From positions 186,001-250,000 of the forward strand of contig CAZQWE010000001.1 in NCBI GenBank assembly GCA_964597045.1: DNA of 64,000 nucleotides, written 5' to 3'. The notes below the pieces were generated by a model. The model saw nothing but the letters and a program-made list of their open reading frames with translations. It was not told where the DNA came from and did not search any database. The stretch is from UBA9655 sp964597045 (GTDB lineage Bacteria > Pseudomonadota > Alphaproteobacteria > UBA9655). Made by a program: the position numbers and the translations under genes. This document shows, one piece after another, positions 7,987 to 16,669 of the stretch; position 1 is the stretch's first letter; each line of letters opens with the position of its first letter.

Positions 7987-10319
7987 AACAAAAGGGAAAC
8001 CCCAAGCATAAGTATTTTTTCGTGTGTGGATTGTCCTTCTCGTGAAATCATATCCTTAAGGTTTCCATAGTCTTGCGTAAAGTCAAACTCTGCAAAGAGG
8101 GCCATTCCGGGCTTAACCGTATAATAGGGTCTCACAATATATTCGATGTAATTTAACCCCCTGCCTATTTCATCTCTTCTCACGGCCTGTGTAGCCATGA
8201 CGCCTCTAGCCCCAAGTCGAATATAGGTATTGTGGGCAATCTGCGTATCGCGTGAGAGTTGAAGGTCGGCTTTAACACTTCCTTCATGTAAGTACATCCT
8301 AAGGTTTGTTTCAATAAAGTAGGGAAAAAGACCTTCAATCCCCAGCCCTGGTTGAAAATAGGGCTTGTGGGAGGGTTTATAAAAATAGTTTACACCCCCT
8401 TTGATAGACCAAAATTCGCTTAAAACATACCAATAGAAAATATCTAAATCCGCACTTTCAACCTTACCCTTTCGAACTTCAGCATCCTCACTATAAAGTT
8501 GAAGTTTATGCGTATCTGACCCCCAAAGGAAATCCAGATTGCCCTTCATAATATTGTTGAAGGGATCATAGCCAAAATCAAGAAGCGTGGATCTATAGAG
8601 ATGGCTTGGATGACCCATGGGATGTTTGATAAACATCGGTTGATGCACTCCTTCTTCTAAACTATCCAGAAGTGTGGAATACCGAAAGACGCGGGACATC
8701 CCCGCCATCATGTGATACAGGTGATGACAATGGAAAAACCACTGTCCGCTCGCATCTGCATCAAAGTCAGCAACTACCGTTGCTCCTGGGGGAACTTCAA
8801 TTGTATGAAGGAAGGGATCGTATGCGCCATTCCCATTACGAAGAATAAAGAAATGCCCATGGATGTGCATGGGATGGATCATCATTGATGAATTCGTAAA
8901 TATTATGCGGTATCTTTTTCCTGGCTCAATGAGGATGGGATCTGCTTCGAATTCCGCTTTTCCATTAATAAACCACATAAAGCGATCCATATAACCCGAA
9001 AGCTCCATATGAATCTCCTGAACAGGTTTGGTCGGGTCATTCGTTTTCTGCAAAGACTTAAGATTTTGGTACTTCGTTCCTTTTGTTAAGGAAATAACAT
9101 CAACTGACTTTTTCTCATGAGAGTCATGCATGACGTGATCGGGGGAGTGGTGCACAGACCCATTTCCCTGGTGGTCTTCTGTCTTTTTTGGTGCTGCATG
9201 TTCCTCATGACCCTTTGACTCACCTTTAGCCGGATGTTCCAATTGATGAGAATGGCCCATCATGACGGGGGCAGGCGTTGGAAACGGCGGGACACCTCTG
9301 TAATCGACCTGCTGACAAGTCTGAGTTATTAACGCCCCCATGGCAGCTCCAAGAGTATCTGCTGATTCAGCATAGATAATATAAGGTTGATCCTGTTCTA
9401 TTTTGACCAAGACGTCAGTCGTTTCTCCTGGGGAAATTGTAAAGTCATCAACTTTTAAAGGCACTACATCATGGCCTTGAACATGCACGATTTCCATGGA
9501 TGCTCCATGTATTTTGACTCTGTAATTCGTACTTGCCGCAGCACCAATAAAACGTAGGCGCACAATGTCTCCTACCTGAACCTGTGACGTCCATGGATGT
9601 GAAGCTGGGTGACCATTGAGAAGATAAGCATCATAAGCAACATCAGCTAAGTCATAAATGTTCATCCGCATATCTTGCATCATCTCATAATCGGAGATGA
9701 GCTTTGACTGTTCCTTATGTGTACCCTTACTGTAATCAGCAATAAATTTAGTGATTGACGGCTGTAATGGCATTCTAGGATTATAATAATCACCGTCTTT
9801 TTTAAGATTTGCAAAAATTTGATCAGGCTTCGTATTGCTCCAATCTGACAAAACAACAACTAAATCCTTGGTATACGTGTAAGGGACAGTATCCAATGGA
9901 TCAATGATAAAGCCTCCATAAAGCCCTTGTTGCTCTTGAAGACCTGCATGGGAGTGATACCAATAGGTCCCGGATTGTTTCAGCTTAAAAGAATACGTAA
10001 AAACATGCCCGGGGGGTATAGGTTCTTGACTGACATTTTCCACACCGTCCATCATCCAAGGCACAAGAAGTCCATGCCAATGGATTGTTGTTCCTTCCTT
10101 CAAATGATTATGAACCTTAATGATCACGTCATCCCCCTCCTTGAAACGAAGGGTAGGAGCCGGTATTTGATCATTAATCGCAAGGGCCTGTACATATTCG
10201 CCCGCGAAATCAACCGTTTTGTAATCGACAACAAGGTCGATGGTCCGACTTTCAGCGGAAGCATCTTGGAAAAGAAATATTGTACAAAGAATGAGTATTT
10301 TTATTTTATATTTTTTCAT
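7983..10319 (-). CDS. CopA-type multicopper oxidase fused to a CopB-like outer-membrane barrel
   Basis: The 778 residues hold two normally separate copper-resistance proteins. Residues 1-22 are a Sec signal peptide. Residues 25-550 are a CopA/PcoA multicopper oxidase with all four copper-ligand clusters: HWHG (80-83), HSHAG (122-126), HPMHIHGHF (482-490) and HCHHLYHMMAGM (530-541). A His-rich linker lies at 355-401. Residues about 580-778 resemble CopB/PcoB: alternating aromatic strands, and a final LGVSLLF ending in Phe, the usual BAM recognition signal of outer-membrane barrels. CopA oxidises Cu(I) in the periplasm; CopB is an outer-membrane copper protein. The fusion would anchor the oxidase to the outer membrane. 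One uninterrupted frame spans the junction. No copC, copD or copRS is adjacent. Confidence 0.88.
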   Translation of the reverse strand: MKKYKIKILILCTIFLFQDASAESRTIDLVVDYKTVDFAGEYVQALAINDQIPAPTLRFKEGDDVIIKVHNHLKEGTTIHWHGLLVPWMMDGVENVSQEPIPPGHVFTYSFKLKQSGTYWYHSHAGLQEQQGLYGGFIIDPLDTVPYTYTKDLVVVLSDWSNTKPDQIFANLKKDGDYYNPRMPLQPSITKFIADYSKGTHKEQSKLISDYEMMQDMRMNIYDLADVAYDAYLLNGHPASHPWTSQVQVGDIVRLRFIGAAASTNYRVKIHGASMEIVHVQGHDVVPLKVDDFTISPGETTDVLVKIEQDQPYIIYAESADTLGAAMGALITQTCQQVDYRGVPPFPTPAPVMMGHSHQLEHPAKGESKGHEEHAAPKKTEDHQGNGSVHHSPDHVMHDSHEKKSVDVISLTKGTKYQNLKSLQKTNDPTKPVQEIHMELSGYMDRFMWFINGKAEFEADPILIEPGKRYRIIFTNSSMMIHPMHIHGHFFILRNGNGAYDPFLHTIEVPPGATVVADFDADASGQWFFHCHHLYHMMAGMSRVFRYSTLLDSLEEGVHQPMFIKHPMGHPSHLYRSTLLDFGYDPFNNIMKGNLDFLWGSDTHKLQLYSEDAEVRKGKVESADLDIFYWYVLSEFWSIKGGVNYFYKPSHKPYFQPGLGIEGLFPYFIETNLRMYLHEGSVKADLQLSRDTQIAHNTYIRLGARGVMATQAVRRDEIGRGLNYIEYIVRPYYTVKPGMALFAEFDFTQDYGNLKDMISREGQSTHEKILMLGVSLLF

Positions 10320-10481
10320 TTATTATTTTTTTCTAGAAATTAAAATCCATAAGATTTTTTTCTAAGGCTTGAAGCTTATCATAACCCACAGGATAGGAAA
10401 ATATATTTATTCTCCCCTTGTAGCCGGGATAATCTTGTTTTAGAAAGAGAATAAGTATCACAACACGCTTAGGATGATGAA

Positions 10482-11075
10482 ATGCCCATTCTGCCAGATT
10501 CATGGATTCGGGAACATGCCAAACAAGGCATGATTGAGCCCTTTGTAGAACATCAAGAAAAACAAGGCATTATCTCCTACGGACTTTCATCATACGGGTA
10601 TGATGCTCGTGTATCAGACGAGTTTAAAATCTTCACGAACATTGATAGTGCTGTTGTTGATCCGAAGAACTTCTCACCCAGTGGGTTTGTTGACCGACAC
10701 GCGGACGTTTGCGTCATCCCCCCTAATAGTTTCGTACTCGCGAGAACTGTTGAATATTTTAGAATTCCAAGAGATGTTTTGGTGATTTGCCTTGGCAAAT
10801 CCACCTATGCCAGATGCGGAATTATTGTTAATGTAACCCCCCTCGAGCCGGAGTGGGAGGGACATGTAACATTAGAGTTTTCTAATACAACACCCCTTCC
10901 TGCAAAGATTTATGCCAATGAAGGAGCATGCCAATTCCTATTTCTTAAAGGAGATGGGGTCTGTGAAGTGTCATACAAAGATCGAAGCGGAAAGTATATG
11001 GGACAAAAAGGAGTGACCCTCCCAAAAATCATTTCAGCTGAAACAACGGCAAAGATTGAGGTTATAAATGGATAA
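10482..11075 (+). CDS. dcd: dCTP deaminase
   Basis: Dcd deaminates dCTP to dUTP, feeding dTMP synthesis. The 197 residues match the trimeric dUTPase-fold family: SYGYDARVS near the N-terminus, the central GKSTYARCGIIVNVTPLEPEWEG block holding the catalytic Glu, LEFSNTTPLPAKIYANEGACQ, and a C-terminal tail with SGKYMGQKGVTLP that closes over the nucleotide. The start ATG follows AGGATGATGA. The gene overlaps murA by 8 bases, so the two are coupled. Confidence 0.95.
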   Translation: MPILPDSWIREHAKQGMIEPFVEHQEKQGIISYGLSSYGYDARVSDEFKIFTNIDSAVVDPKNFSPSGFVDRHADVCVIPPNSFVLARTVEYFRIPRDVLVICLGKSTYARCGIIVNVTPLEPEWEGHVTLEFSNTTPLPAKIYANEGACQFLFLKGDGVCEVSYKDRSGKYMGQKGVTLPKIISAETTAKIEVING

Positions 11076-12324
11076 GATTGCAATATGCGGAGGAATTCCC
11101 TTAAATGGAGAAATTCAAATTAGTGGGGCAAAGAATGCGGCGCTCCCCCTTATGGCAGCTGCTCTGCTTACAGACAAGCCATTGATATTTAAAAATATTC
11201 CACAGCTTTCTGATATAAAGAGTATGGAAGAACTTTTATCTCAACTAGGAGTGACGATCACAGACGAAAGGGATACTAAAGAAATCTGTGCAAAGAATTT
11301 ATGCAGCACAACCGCACCCTATGATTTTGTCCGAAAAATGCGAGCGTCTGTGCTCGTTCTTGGTCCACTTGTCGCCCGTGAAGGAGAGGCTCTGGTTTCA
11401 CTCCCCGGTGGTTGTGCCATAGGCACTCGCCCCATTGACCTTCATCTCAAAGGTCTTGAGGCCCTAGGAGCCACCATATCTTTAGAAGATGGTTATGTTC
11501 AGGCAAAGGCCCCTCAAGGATTAAAGGGCGCAACCTTTACCTTTCCAATCATTTCTGTCACAGGGACAGAAAACCTTCTGATGGCAGCAACTCTTGCAAA
11601 AGGAGAAACAAAGCTTATTAATGCTGCGAGAGAACCGGAAGTTAGCGATTTAGCAAACTGCCTCAATGCCATGGGAGCAAAGATTTCTGGCATCGGAACG
11701 GATACCCTTACCATTCAAGGTGTCGATCGTTTAGATGGTACAACACATAAGGTCGTTTGCGATAGAATCGAAGCCGGAACGTATGCAATGGCCGCGGCTT
11801 TAACTGGAGGCAACATCCTCCTTAAAGATGCCCGCCTTGACCTCATACCCACGGTCGCCTCATTGCTACAGCAATCAGGGGCCCAAATTGATGAGGAAAA
11901 AAATGCCATACGCATTAGAGCTCCCCAAGGACCATTAAAGGGTGTTGATGTGATGACCGAACCTTTCCCTGGGTTTGCTACCGATCTTCAGGCCCAGTGG
12001 ATGACATTGATGAGCGTTGCTGATGGAGCTTCAATGATCACGGAAACAATTTTTGAAAACCGATTTATGCATGTGCCTGAACTCTGCCGCATGGGAGCCA
12101 ATATCACAATTCATGGATCTTCCGCACTGGTGCGAGGAGTCAAGAGGCTTAAAGGAGCTCCCGTCATGGCAACAGATTTGAGAGCTTCTGTATCTCTTGT
12201 CCTTGCTGGGCTCGTTGCTGAAGGAGAAACCATAATTAACCGTGTATACCACCTGGACAGAGGGTATGAAAAGGTTGAGGAAAAATTACGTGCCTGTGGG
12301 GCTAACATTTCGCGACTAGAATAA
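11068..12324 (+). CDS. murA: UDP-N-acetylglucosamine 1-carboxyvinyltransferase
   Basis: MurA transfers enolpyruvate from PEP to UDP-GlcNAc, the first committed step of peptidoglycan synthesis. The 418-residue length is standard. The N-terminal GAKNAALPLMAA holds the conserved Lys22-Asn23, and the catalytic cysteine is Cys116 in LPGGCAIGTRPID; this Cys means normal fosfomycin sensitivity would be expected. The closing domain has LDRGYEKVEEKLRACGA. It overlaps dcd by 8 bases and is followed by the DUF2948 gene, an order seen in alphaproteobacteria. It provides the one Mur enzyme missing from the dcw cluster in this window. Confidence 0.97.
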   Translation: MDKIAICGGIPLNGEIQISGAKNAALPLMAAALLTDKPLIFKNIPQLSDIKSMEELLSQLGVTITDERDTKEICAKNLCSTTAPYDFVRKMRASVLVLGPLVAREGEALVSLPGGCAIGTRPIDLHLKGLEALGATISLEDGYVQAKAPQGLKGATFTFPIISVTGTENLLMAATLAKGETKLINAAREPEVSDLANCLNAMGAKISGIGTDTLTIQGVDRLDGTTHKVVCDRIEAGTYAMAAALTGGNILLKDARLDLIPTVASLLQQSGAQIDEEKNAIRIRAPQGPLKGVDVMTEPFPGFATDLQAQWMTLMSVADGASMITETIFENRFMHVPELCRMGANITIHGSSALVRGVKRLKGAPVMATDLRASVSLVLAGLVAEGETIINRVYHLDRGYEKVEEKLRACGANISRLE

Positions 12325-12360
12325 CTATATTGTAGAAAAGATACTAATTTTGAGACAAAA

Positions 12361-12798
12361 ATGAAGCAATATACACCATTACGACTGAGTGCCTTAGATA
12401 AAGAAGATCTACATGTTATCTCAGCATGTTTACAAGATGCCCTAGTTCCTGTTTCAGGGCTTAAGTATGATGAACAGAATCAACAGTTTCACTTTGTTGC
12501 AAACCGTTTTTGTTGGGAATGTGAGCCCGAACTTGTTGAGGAAACTCCTTATTATTCACGGGTGGCAACAGGCCTTGCTTTTCATAATGTGACAGAAGTT
12601 CAACAGAAATGTTTAGAACCTACAAACGATAATGAACTTATCAACCTTCTAACCATTCAAAAGACGGATGACAATTGCATACATCTTATATTTTCAGGTG
12701 GTTCGGAAATAAAACTCATGATTAATGATATTTGTTGTCACCTCAAAGATATGGACGAACCGTATCCAACAAAACATAAACCAAGTCATATCGCATAA
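12361..12798 (+). CDS. DUF2948 family protein
   Basis: This 145-residue soluble protein matches DUF2948, an alphaproteobacterial family of unknown function. Family traits visible are LRLSALDKEDLHVISACLQDA at the start, the RFCWE motif, a central RVATGLAFHNV, LLTIQ, a GGSEIKLMI strand, and the closing D-x-x-x-P-Y-P-T-K-H-x-P-S-H. It is third in a row after dcd and murA with a 36-base gap. In many relatives hisD follows; here the next gene is ntrX on the opposite strand. The function is unknown. Confidence 0.8.
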   Translation: MKQYTPLRLSALDKEDLHVISACLQDALVPVSGLKYDEQNQQFHFVANRFCWECEPELVEETPYYSRVATGLAFHNVTEVQQKCLEPTNDNELINLLTIQKTDDNCIHLIFSGGSEIKLMINDICCHLKDMDEPYPTKHKPSHIA

Positions 12799-12805
12799 AC
12801 TTTAA

Positions 12806-14188
12806 CTATTGAGAAAACTTCTTTCTCTCTACTTGAAGTTGACGTAGTTTGCGGTGCAAGGCTGATCTTTCCATACCTATAAAAGTGGCTGTACGTGAAA
12901 TATTTCCAGCAAATTTTTGAACTTGAGCCAGGAGATATTCTCTTTCAAAGTATTCTCTGGCCTCTCGTAAAGGCATAGACAAGAAATCAGGACCATTCGA
13001 GTTTGTCAGAGATGTAAGTTCTTCTCCTCTAACTTCGGGAGGCAGCTCCTCTGGCATAACGACTGTGTCATTGGCTGCAGGTGACATAATAAGGGTTTTT
13101 TCAACAACATTTCTCAATTCATAAACATTGCCGGGCCAATTATACGTTTTCATCAATGCAAGAGAATTCTCGGAAAATTGTCTTTTGGGAACACCCACAT
13201 GATGGGAAACTAAATCAATAAAGAAATCTACAAGCTCAGGAATATCATCTACACGATCCTTAAGAGGGGGCAACTTTAAAGTAACAACATTTAATCTGTA
13301 GAACAGATCTTCTCTAAACCGGCCTTGTTCAATCTCAGTTTGAATATCCTTTTGAGTTGCAGCTAAAACCCGTACATCCACTGCAACTGATTGCTGCCCA
13401 CCTATACGTTTAAATGAATGTTCGTGCAAGAAACGAACAAGCTTTGCCTGAACATCAAGTGAAAGTTCGGTAACTTCATCAATAAAGAGAGTGCCACCAT
13501 GGGCCTCTTCAAGTAGACCGAGCTTTCTACATGTTACTGCCGTCGCTTCAGCACCAAATAACTGTTCCTCAACAAGGACGTTTGAACCAAGATGACTATG
13601 CAAAACAAGAAACGAACTAGAGGATCTTTTAGATTTTTGATGAATTTCTCGCGCAGCAATTTCCTTCCCAACACCAGATTGCCCCATAATAAGTATTCGG
13701 CTATTTGTTGGAGCTACTTTATCAATGATTTTTCTCACACTTTGTAAAAGTGCTGAACTTCCAATCATTTCGGAAGGAATGGCTTCCTCTTTTAGATAAC
13801 GATTTTCACGACGAAGAGAAGCCGCTTCTAAAGCACGCGATACAACCAACAACAATCTATCTGTCTTAAAAGGCTTTTCAATGAAGTCATAAGCCCCAAG
13901 TTTTATCGCTGAAACAGCTGTCTCAACCGTACCATGTCCACTAATCATAACGATGGGTAAATCCGGGTTAGATTTTTTGATGAGATCCAGTATTTTTAAA
14001 CCATCATACTTTGGGTCACCTAACCATACATCAAGGATCAGTAAACTGGGTTGACGTTTAGATATTTCCTCTAAAGCTTTCTCACCTGTCGCAGCTTCAC
14101 GGGTTGCAAAACCTTCATCAGATAATATGCCCGAAACCAGTGCTCTGATGTCCTTTTCATCATCAACAATCAGAATATCTTGACTCAT
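12806..14188 (-). CDS. ntrX: Response regulator NtrX
   Basis: NtrX is the partner of sensor NtrY, which governs redox, nitrogen and envelope responses in alphaproteobacteria. The 460 residues contain a receiver domain (1-120; phospho-acceptor Asp53 in LLILDVWLG, Lys105 in EKPF), an AAA+ domain (about 140-370, with Walker A GQSGVGKE and Walker B GGTLFIDEV) and a C-terminal Fis-type HTH (NISRTATFIGMERSALHRKLRQL). The sigma54-contact loop GAFTGA is missing; that site reads LFGAEATAVTCRKLG. NtrX proteins generally lack it, so this regulator is not expected to activate sigma54 promoters. It is the last gene of the operon, 11 bases after ntrY. Confidence 0.95.
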   Translation of the reverse strand: MSQDILIVDDEKDIRALVSGILSDEGFATREAATGEKALEEISKRQPSLLILDVWLGDPKYDGLKILDLIKKSNPDLPIVMISGHGTVETAVSAIKLGAYDFIEKPFKTDRLLLVVSRALEAASLRRENRYLKEEAIPSEMIGSSALLQSVRKIIDKVAPTNSRILIMGQSGVGKEIAAREIHQKSKRSSSSFLVLHSHLGSNVLVEEQLFGAEATAVTCRKLGLLEEAHGGTLFIDEVTELSLDVQAKLVRFLHEHSFKRIGGQQSVAVDVRVLAATQKDIQTEIEQGRFREDLFYRLNVVTLKLPPLKDRVDDIPELVDFFIDLVSHHVGVPKRQFSENSLALMKTYNWPGNVYELRNVVEKTLIMSPAANDTVVMPEELPPEVRGEELTSLTNSNGPDFLSMPLREAREYFEREYLLAQVQKFAGNISRTATFIGMERSALHRKLRQLQVERKKFSQ

Positions 14189-14199
14189 CCTTACTTCCC

Positions 14200-16386
14200 C
14201 TAGCCTATTGCTCTTTTCAATGAATTCAAATACATAAACGAAATTTGAATAACGGCTCCGCCACCTGATCTATCATGGAGACTTAAAACACCGCCATGAT
14301 CTTCTACGATTTTTTTCACAATCGCAAGTCCAAGTCCAGTCCCTTTTTCACGAAATGTTACATAAGGTTCTGTTAACCGTTCTCTCCCCTCGGGTGGAAG
14401 CCCTATTCCATTATCCGCTATGGAAAGGATAATCTTCGACCCATCATCAATCAAATCAACTTCGATAAAACCATCTATCGTTCCTTTTGATTCTATTGCC
14501 TCAATCGCATTTTTTAGCAAGTTCGTTAATACTTGGCCAATTTGACTCCGATCACAATCAAAGGCGAGTCCTTTTAATTTTGTTAGGAACTTAATCTTAA
14601 TCTCAGGATGGCCTTGTTGCTGGAGAAAAATCTCTTCATTACAGATTTTCGCTAAATCTTCTTTTTTTAATTTTGGTGCGGGCATACGCGCAAAAGAAGA
14701 AAATTCTCCAACGAGCCTTCCAATATGTTCAACTTGACGAATAATGGTATCAACACAGTTTTGAAAGGTTTCACTATCTTTTTCAATTTGAGTTGCATAC
14801 CTACGTTTCAAGCGCTCAGCTGCTAATTGAATCGGTGTTAACGGGTTTTTTATTTCATGAGCAATACGTCGAGCCACGTCAGCCCAGGCTGCTTTTCTTT
14901 GGGCTGCTTGAAGTTGTGTAATATCATCAAAAGTCACAACGTATCCACTTATTTTGTTTCGTGATCTTTCGGATGTAATCTGTACCAAAAGAGTATGATT
15001 ATGACCTTCACGGTTCAAGAGAACTTGCTTTTCTATAAAGTCCGTACCGATCTCCTTGATCTCATTAAATAAAGGAGCAATTTCCGGGATAACCTTAACA
15101 AGTTTTTTTCCTATTTTCTTATTCAGATCTAAATGCAAAATCTCACTTGCAAACTGATTAATTAAATGAATATTTCCCTTGGAGTCTAATCCTATAACCC
15201 CAGCAGAAACCCCCGCGAGTACGGCTTCAGTAAATTGACGCCTTTCATTAATTTGTTCATTTGCAAGTATCAGATCATGGCGTTGGGACTCAACTTGTTC
15301 CGTCATTCGGTTAAAGGCTGCGGTTAGAGAAGAGAACTCTTCTGACTCTTCCTCAGGAATTCTGACGGAAAGGTTCCCCTTACAGACTTCTTCAGCAGCT
15401 ATAATCCAGTTTCGAACAGGCTTCGCTAATCTATCAGCAAAGAGTAATCCACCTAAAACAGCGGCTAGAAGCAAAAGAATGGCTATACCGACGAAAATAG
15501 CAGCAAACTTAAGAGCAATACTTGAGCCTTGTTGTTCAAGACGCCCATATTCTTTTGCTGCATTCTCTGCATTTTCAATACGACTTAAAACCGTAGGAGA
15601 CACACTCCGTCCTACAAGGAGATAGGTAGGACTGAGAGGATTAATGGCGACAAGGGCTCGAACCCTATCATTCTGTTCGTTGGTATGAACGACAGGTGTT
15701 GTCTTTGCAATTTCAATATCGCTCTTAGGAAAGGATTCAAAATCCAGTGAAAACGAGAATTGAGATCGTCCAAGGATATCTCGATTGTCATTAAATACAA
15801 TGGCCTCATCTAAGCCTCTTAATAAAACCTGGTCACTTAATTTTTGACTTAACAGTTCAGAGTCATAGGGAATATTTTGAACATAAGGTGCAAGTTCAGC
15901 AGCCATAGCTTCTGCATTTGCAGTAATTACTTTTTGGTGCTCTTTGAGATATGAATCAGCAACGGCAATGGATTCGGCTATCGCTGTCTCAACCCGTTGG
16001 TTAAACCAGCTTTGAATAACAATATTAAAGAATATTGCTGAAAACGCAGCAATAAAGATTGTTGGTGTAATGGCGAGAAGACTGAAAATTGCTACCATTT
16101 TACTATGAAGTTTTGAGCCAGCCTTGTCACTCTTTCTCTCTGCCCACAAAGCTGCGATATGCTTTGCCACAACAGCAGCAAGAATCAATAAAAAAGCAAA
16201 GTCTAAACTTAGCAAAAAGATCAATGACTTACTTTTCTTAAGAAAAGGAGTTGCTTGGGTTAACATAACATAAGTAGCAATCACAGAAACAGTTGCACCA
16301 ACGCCAAGAAGTATCAGGAGCTTTCTCCCAATATGGTGGCGTGTTGCCCATTCGTTTAGCTTTTCATACGTCATATTAATCTTCAT
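14200..16386 (-). CDS. ntrY: Sensor histidine kinase NtrY
   Basis: NtrY is a membrane sensor kinase that phosphorylates NtrX. In 728 residues: membrane helices at about 24-42, 55-80 and 98-122, a periplasmic sensor region (about 128-290), a fourth helix (292-316), HAMP (about 318-370), a PAS domain (about 385-490), HisKA with the phospho-acceptor His510 in RRIAHEIKNPLTPIQLA, and a HATPase domain with DNGIGLPPEGRERL and GTGLGLAIV. The architecture matches alphaproteobacterial NtrY in full. It overlaps the upstream Fis-like gene by 11 bases and precedes ntrX by 11 bases, so all are one operon. Confidence 0.95.
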   Translation of the reverse strand: MKINMTYEKLNEWATRHHIGRKLLILLGVGATVSVIATYVMLTQATPFLKKSKSLIFLLSLDFAFLLILAAVVAKHIAALWAERKSDKAGSKLHSKMVAIFSLLAITPTIFIAAFSAIFFNIVIQSWFNQRVETAIAESIAVADSYLKEHQKVITANAEAMAAELAPYVQNIPYDSELLSQKLSDQVLLRGLDEAIVFNDNRDILGRSQFSFSLDFESFPKSDIEIAKTTPVVHTNEQNDRVRALVAINPLSPTYLLVGRSVSPTVLSRIENAENAAKEYGRLEQQGSSIALKFAAIFVGIAILLLLAAVLGGLLFADRLAKPVRNWIIAAEEVCKGNLSVRIPEEESEEFSSLTAAFNRMTEQVESQRHDLILANEQINERRQFTEAVLAGVSAGVIGLDSKGNIHLINQFASEILHLDLNKKIGKKLVKVIPEIAPLFNEIKEIGTDFIEKQVLLNREGHNHTLLVQITSERSRNKISGYVVTFDDITQLQAAQRKAAWADVARRIAHEIKNPLTPIQLAAERLKRRYATQIEKDSETFQNCVDTIIRQVEHIGRLVGEFSSFARMPAPKLKKEDLAKICNEEIFLQQQGHPEIKIKFLTKLKGLAFDCDRSQIGQVLTNLLKNAIEAIESKGTIDGFIEVDLIDDGSKIILSIADNGIGLPPEGRERLTEPYVTFREKGTGLGLAIVKKIVEDHGGVLSLHDRSGGGAVIQISFMYLNSLKRAIG

Positions 16387-16669
16387 ATACGGATTTCTCT
16401 ATTTGTATATCGAGATCTTGGATTTTACGTCTTAATGTATTGCGGTTAATTCCTAATAATTTTGCAACCTGAACTTTATTCCCTTTTAAACGCTTTAGCG
16501 CAACTTCAATCAGTGGTTTTTCAATTTCCCTTAATATACAATGATATAACCCTTGAGGAGGCAATATATTTCCATGTAAATCATAATAATGATTTAAATA
16601 TTTTTCAACCACTCCTGGTAGACCCAATTTATATAGTTTCTGATTAAACTCATCCATATATTTCTTCAC
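16376..16669 (-). CDS. Fis-like protein: NtrC reduced to its C-terminal HTH domain
   Basis: This 97-residue protein corresponds to the DNA-binding end of alphaproteobacterial NtrC: LPPQGLYHCILREIEKPLIEVALKRLKGNKVQVAKLLGINRNTLRRKIQDLDI. The receiver and AAA+ domains are absent. It occupies the place where ntrB and ntrC normally sit between dusB and ntrY, overlapping dusB by 20 bases and ntrY by 11. Its length and domain equal those of Fis (98 residues), and in enterobacteria fis likewise follows dusB. It should bind DNA as a dimer but cannot be phosphorylated or drive sigma54. Coding looks intact, so it is probably a functional reduced regulator or nucleoid protein, not a pseudogene. Confidence 0.85.
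   Translation of the reverse strand: MKKYMDEFNQKLYKLGLPGVVEKYLNHYYDLHGNILPPQGLYHCILREIEKPLIEVALKRLKGNKVQVAKLLGINRNTLRRKIQDLDIQIEKSVYED

Noticed and set aside
16376..16669. Truncated ntrC pseudogene
   Set aside because: The frame is intact, overlaps both neighbours in a tight operon, and encodes a complete HTH dimer domain; a functional reduced protein is more likely.
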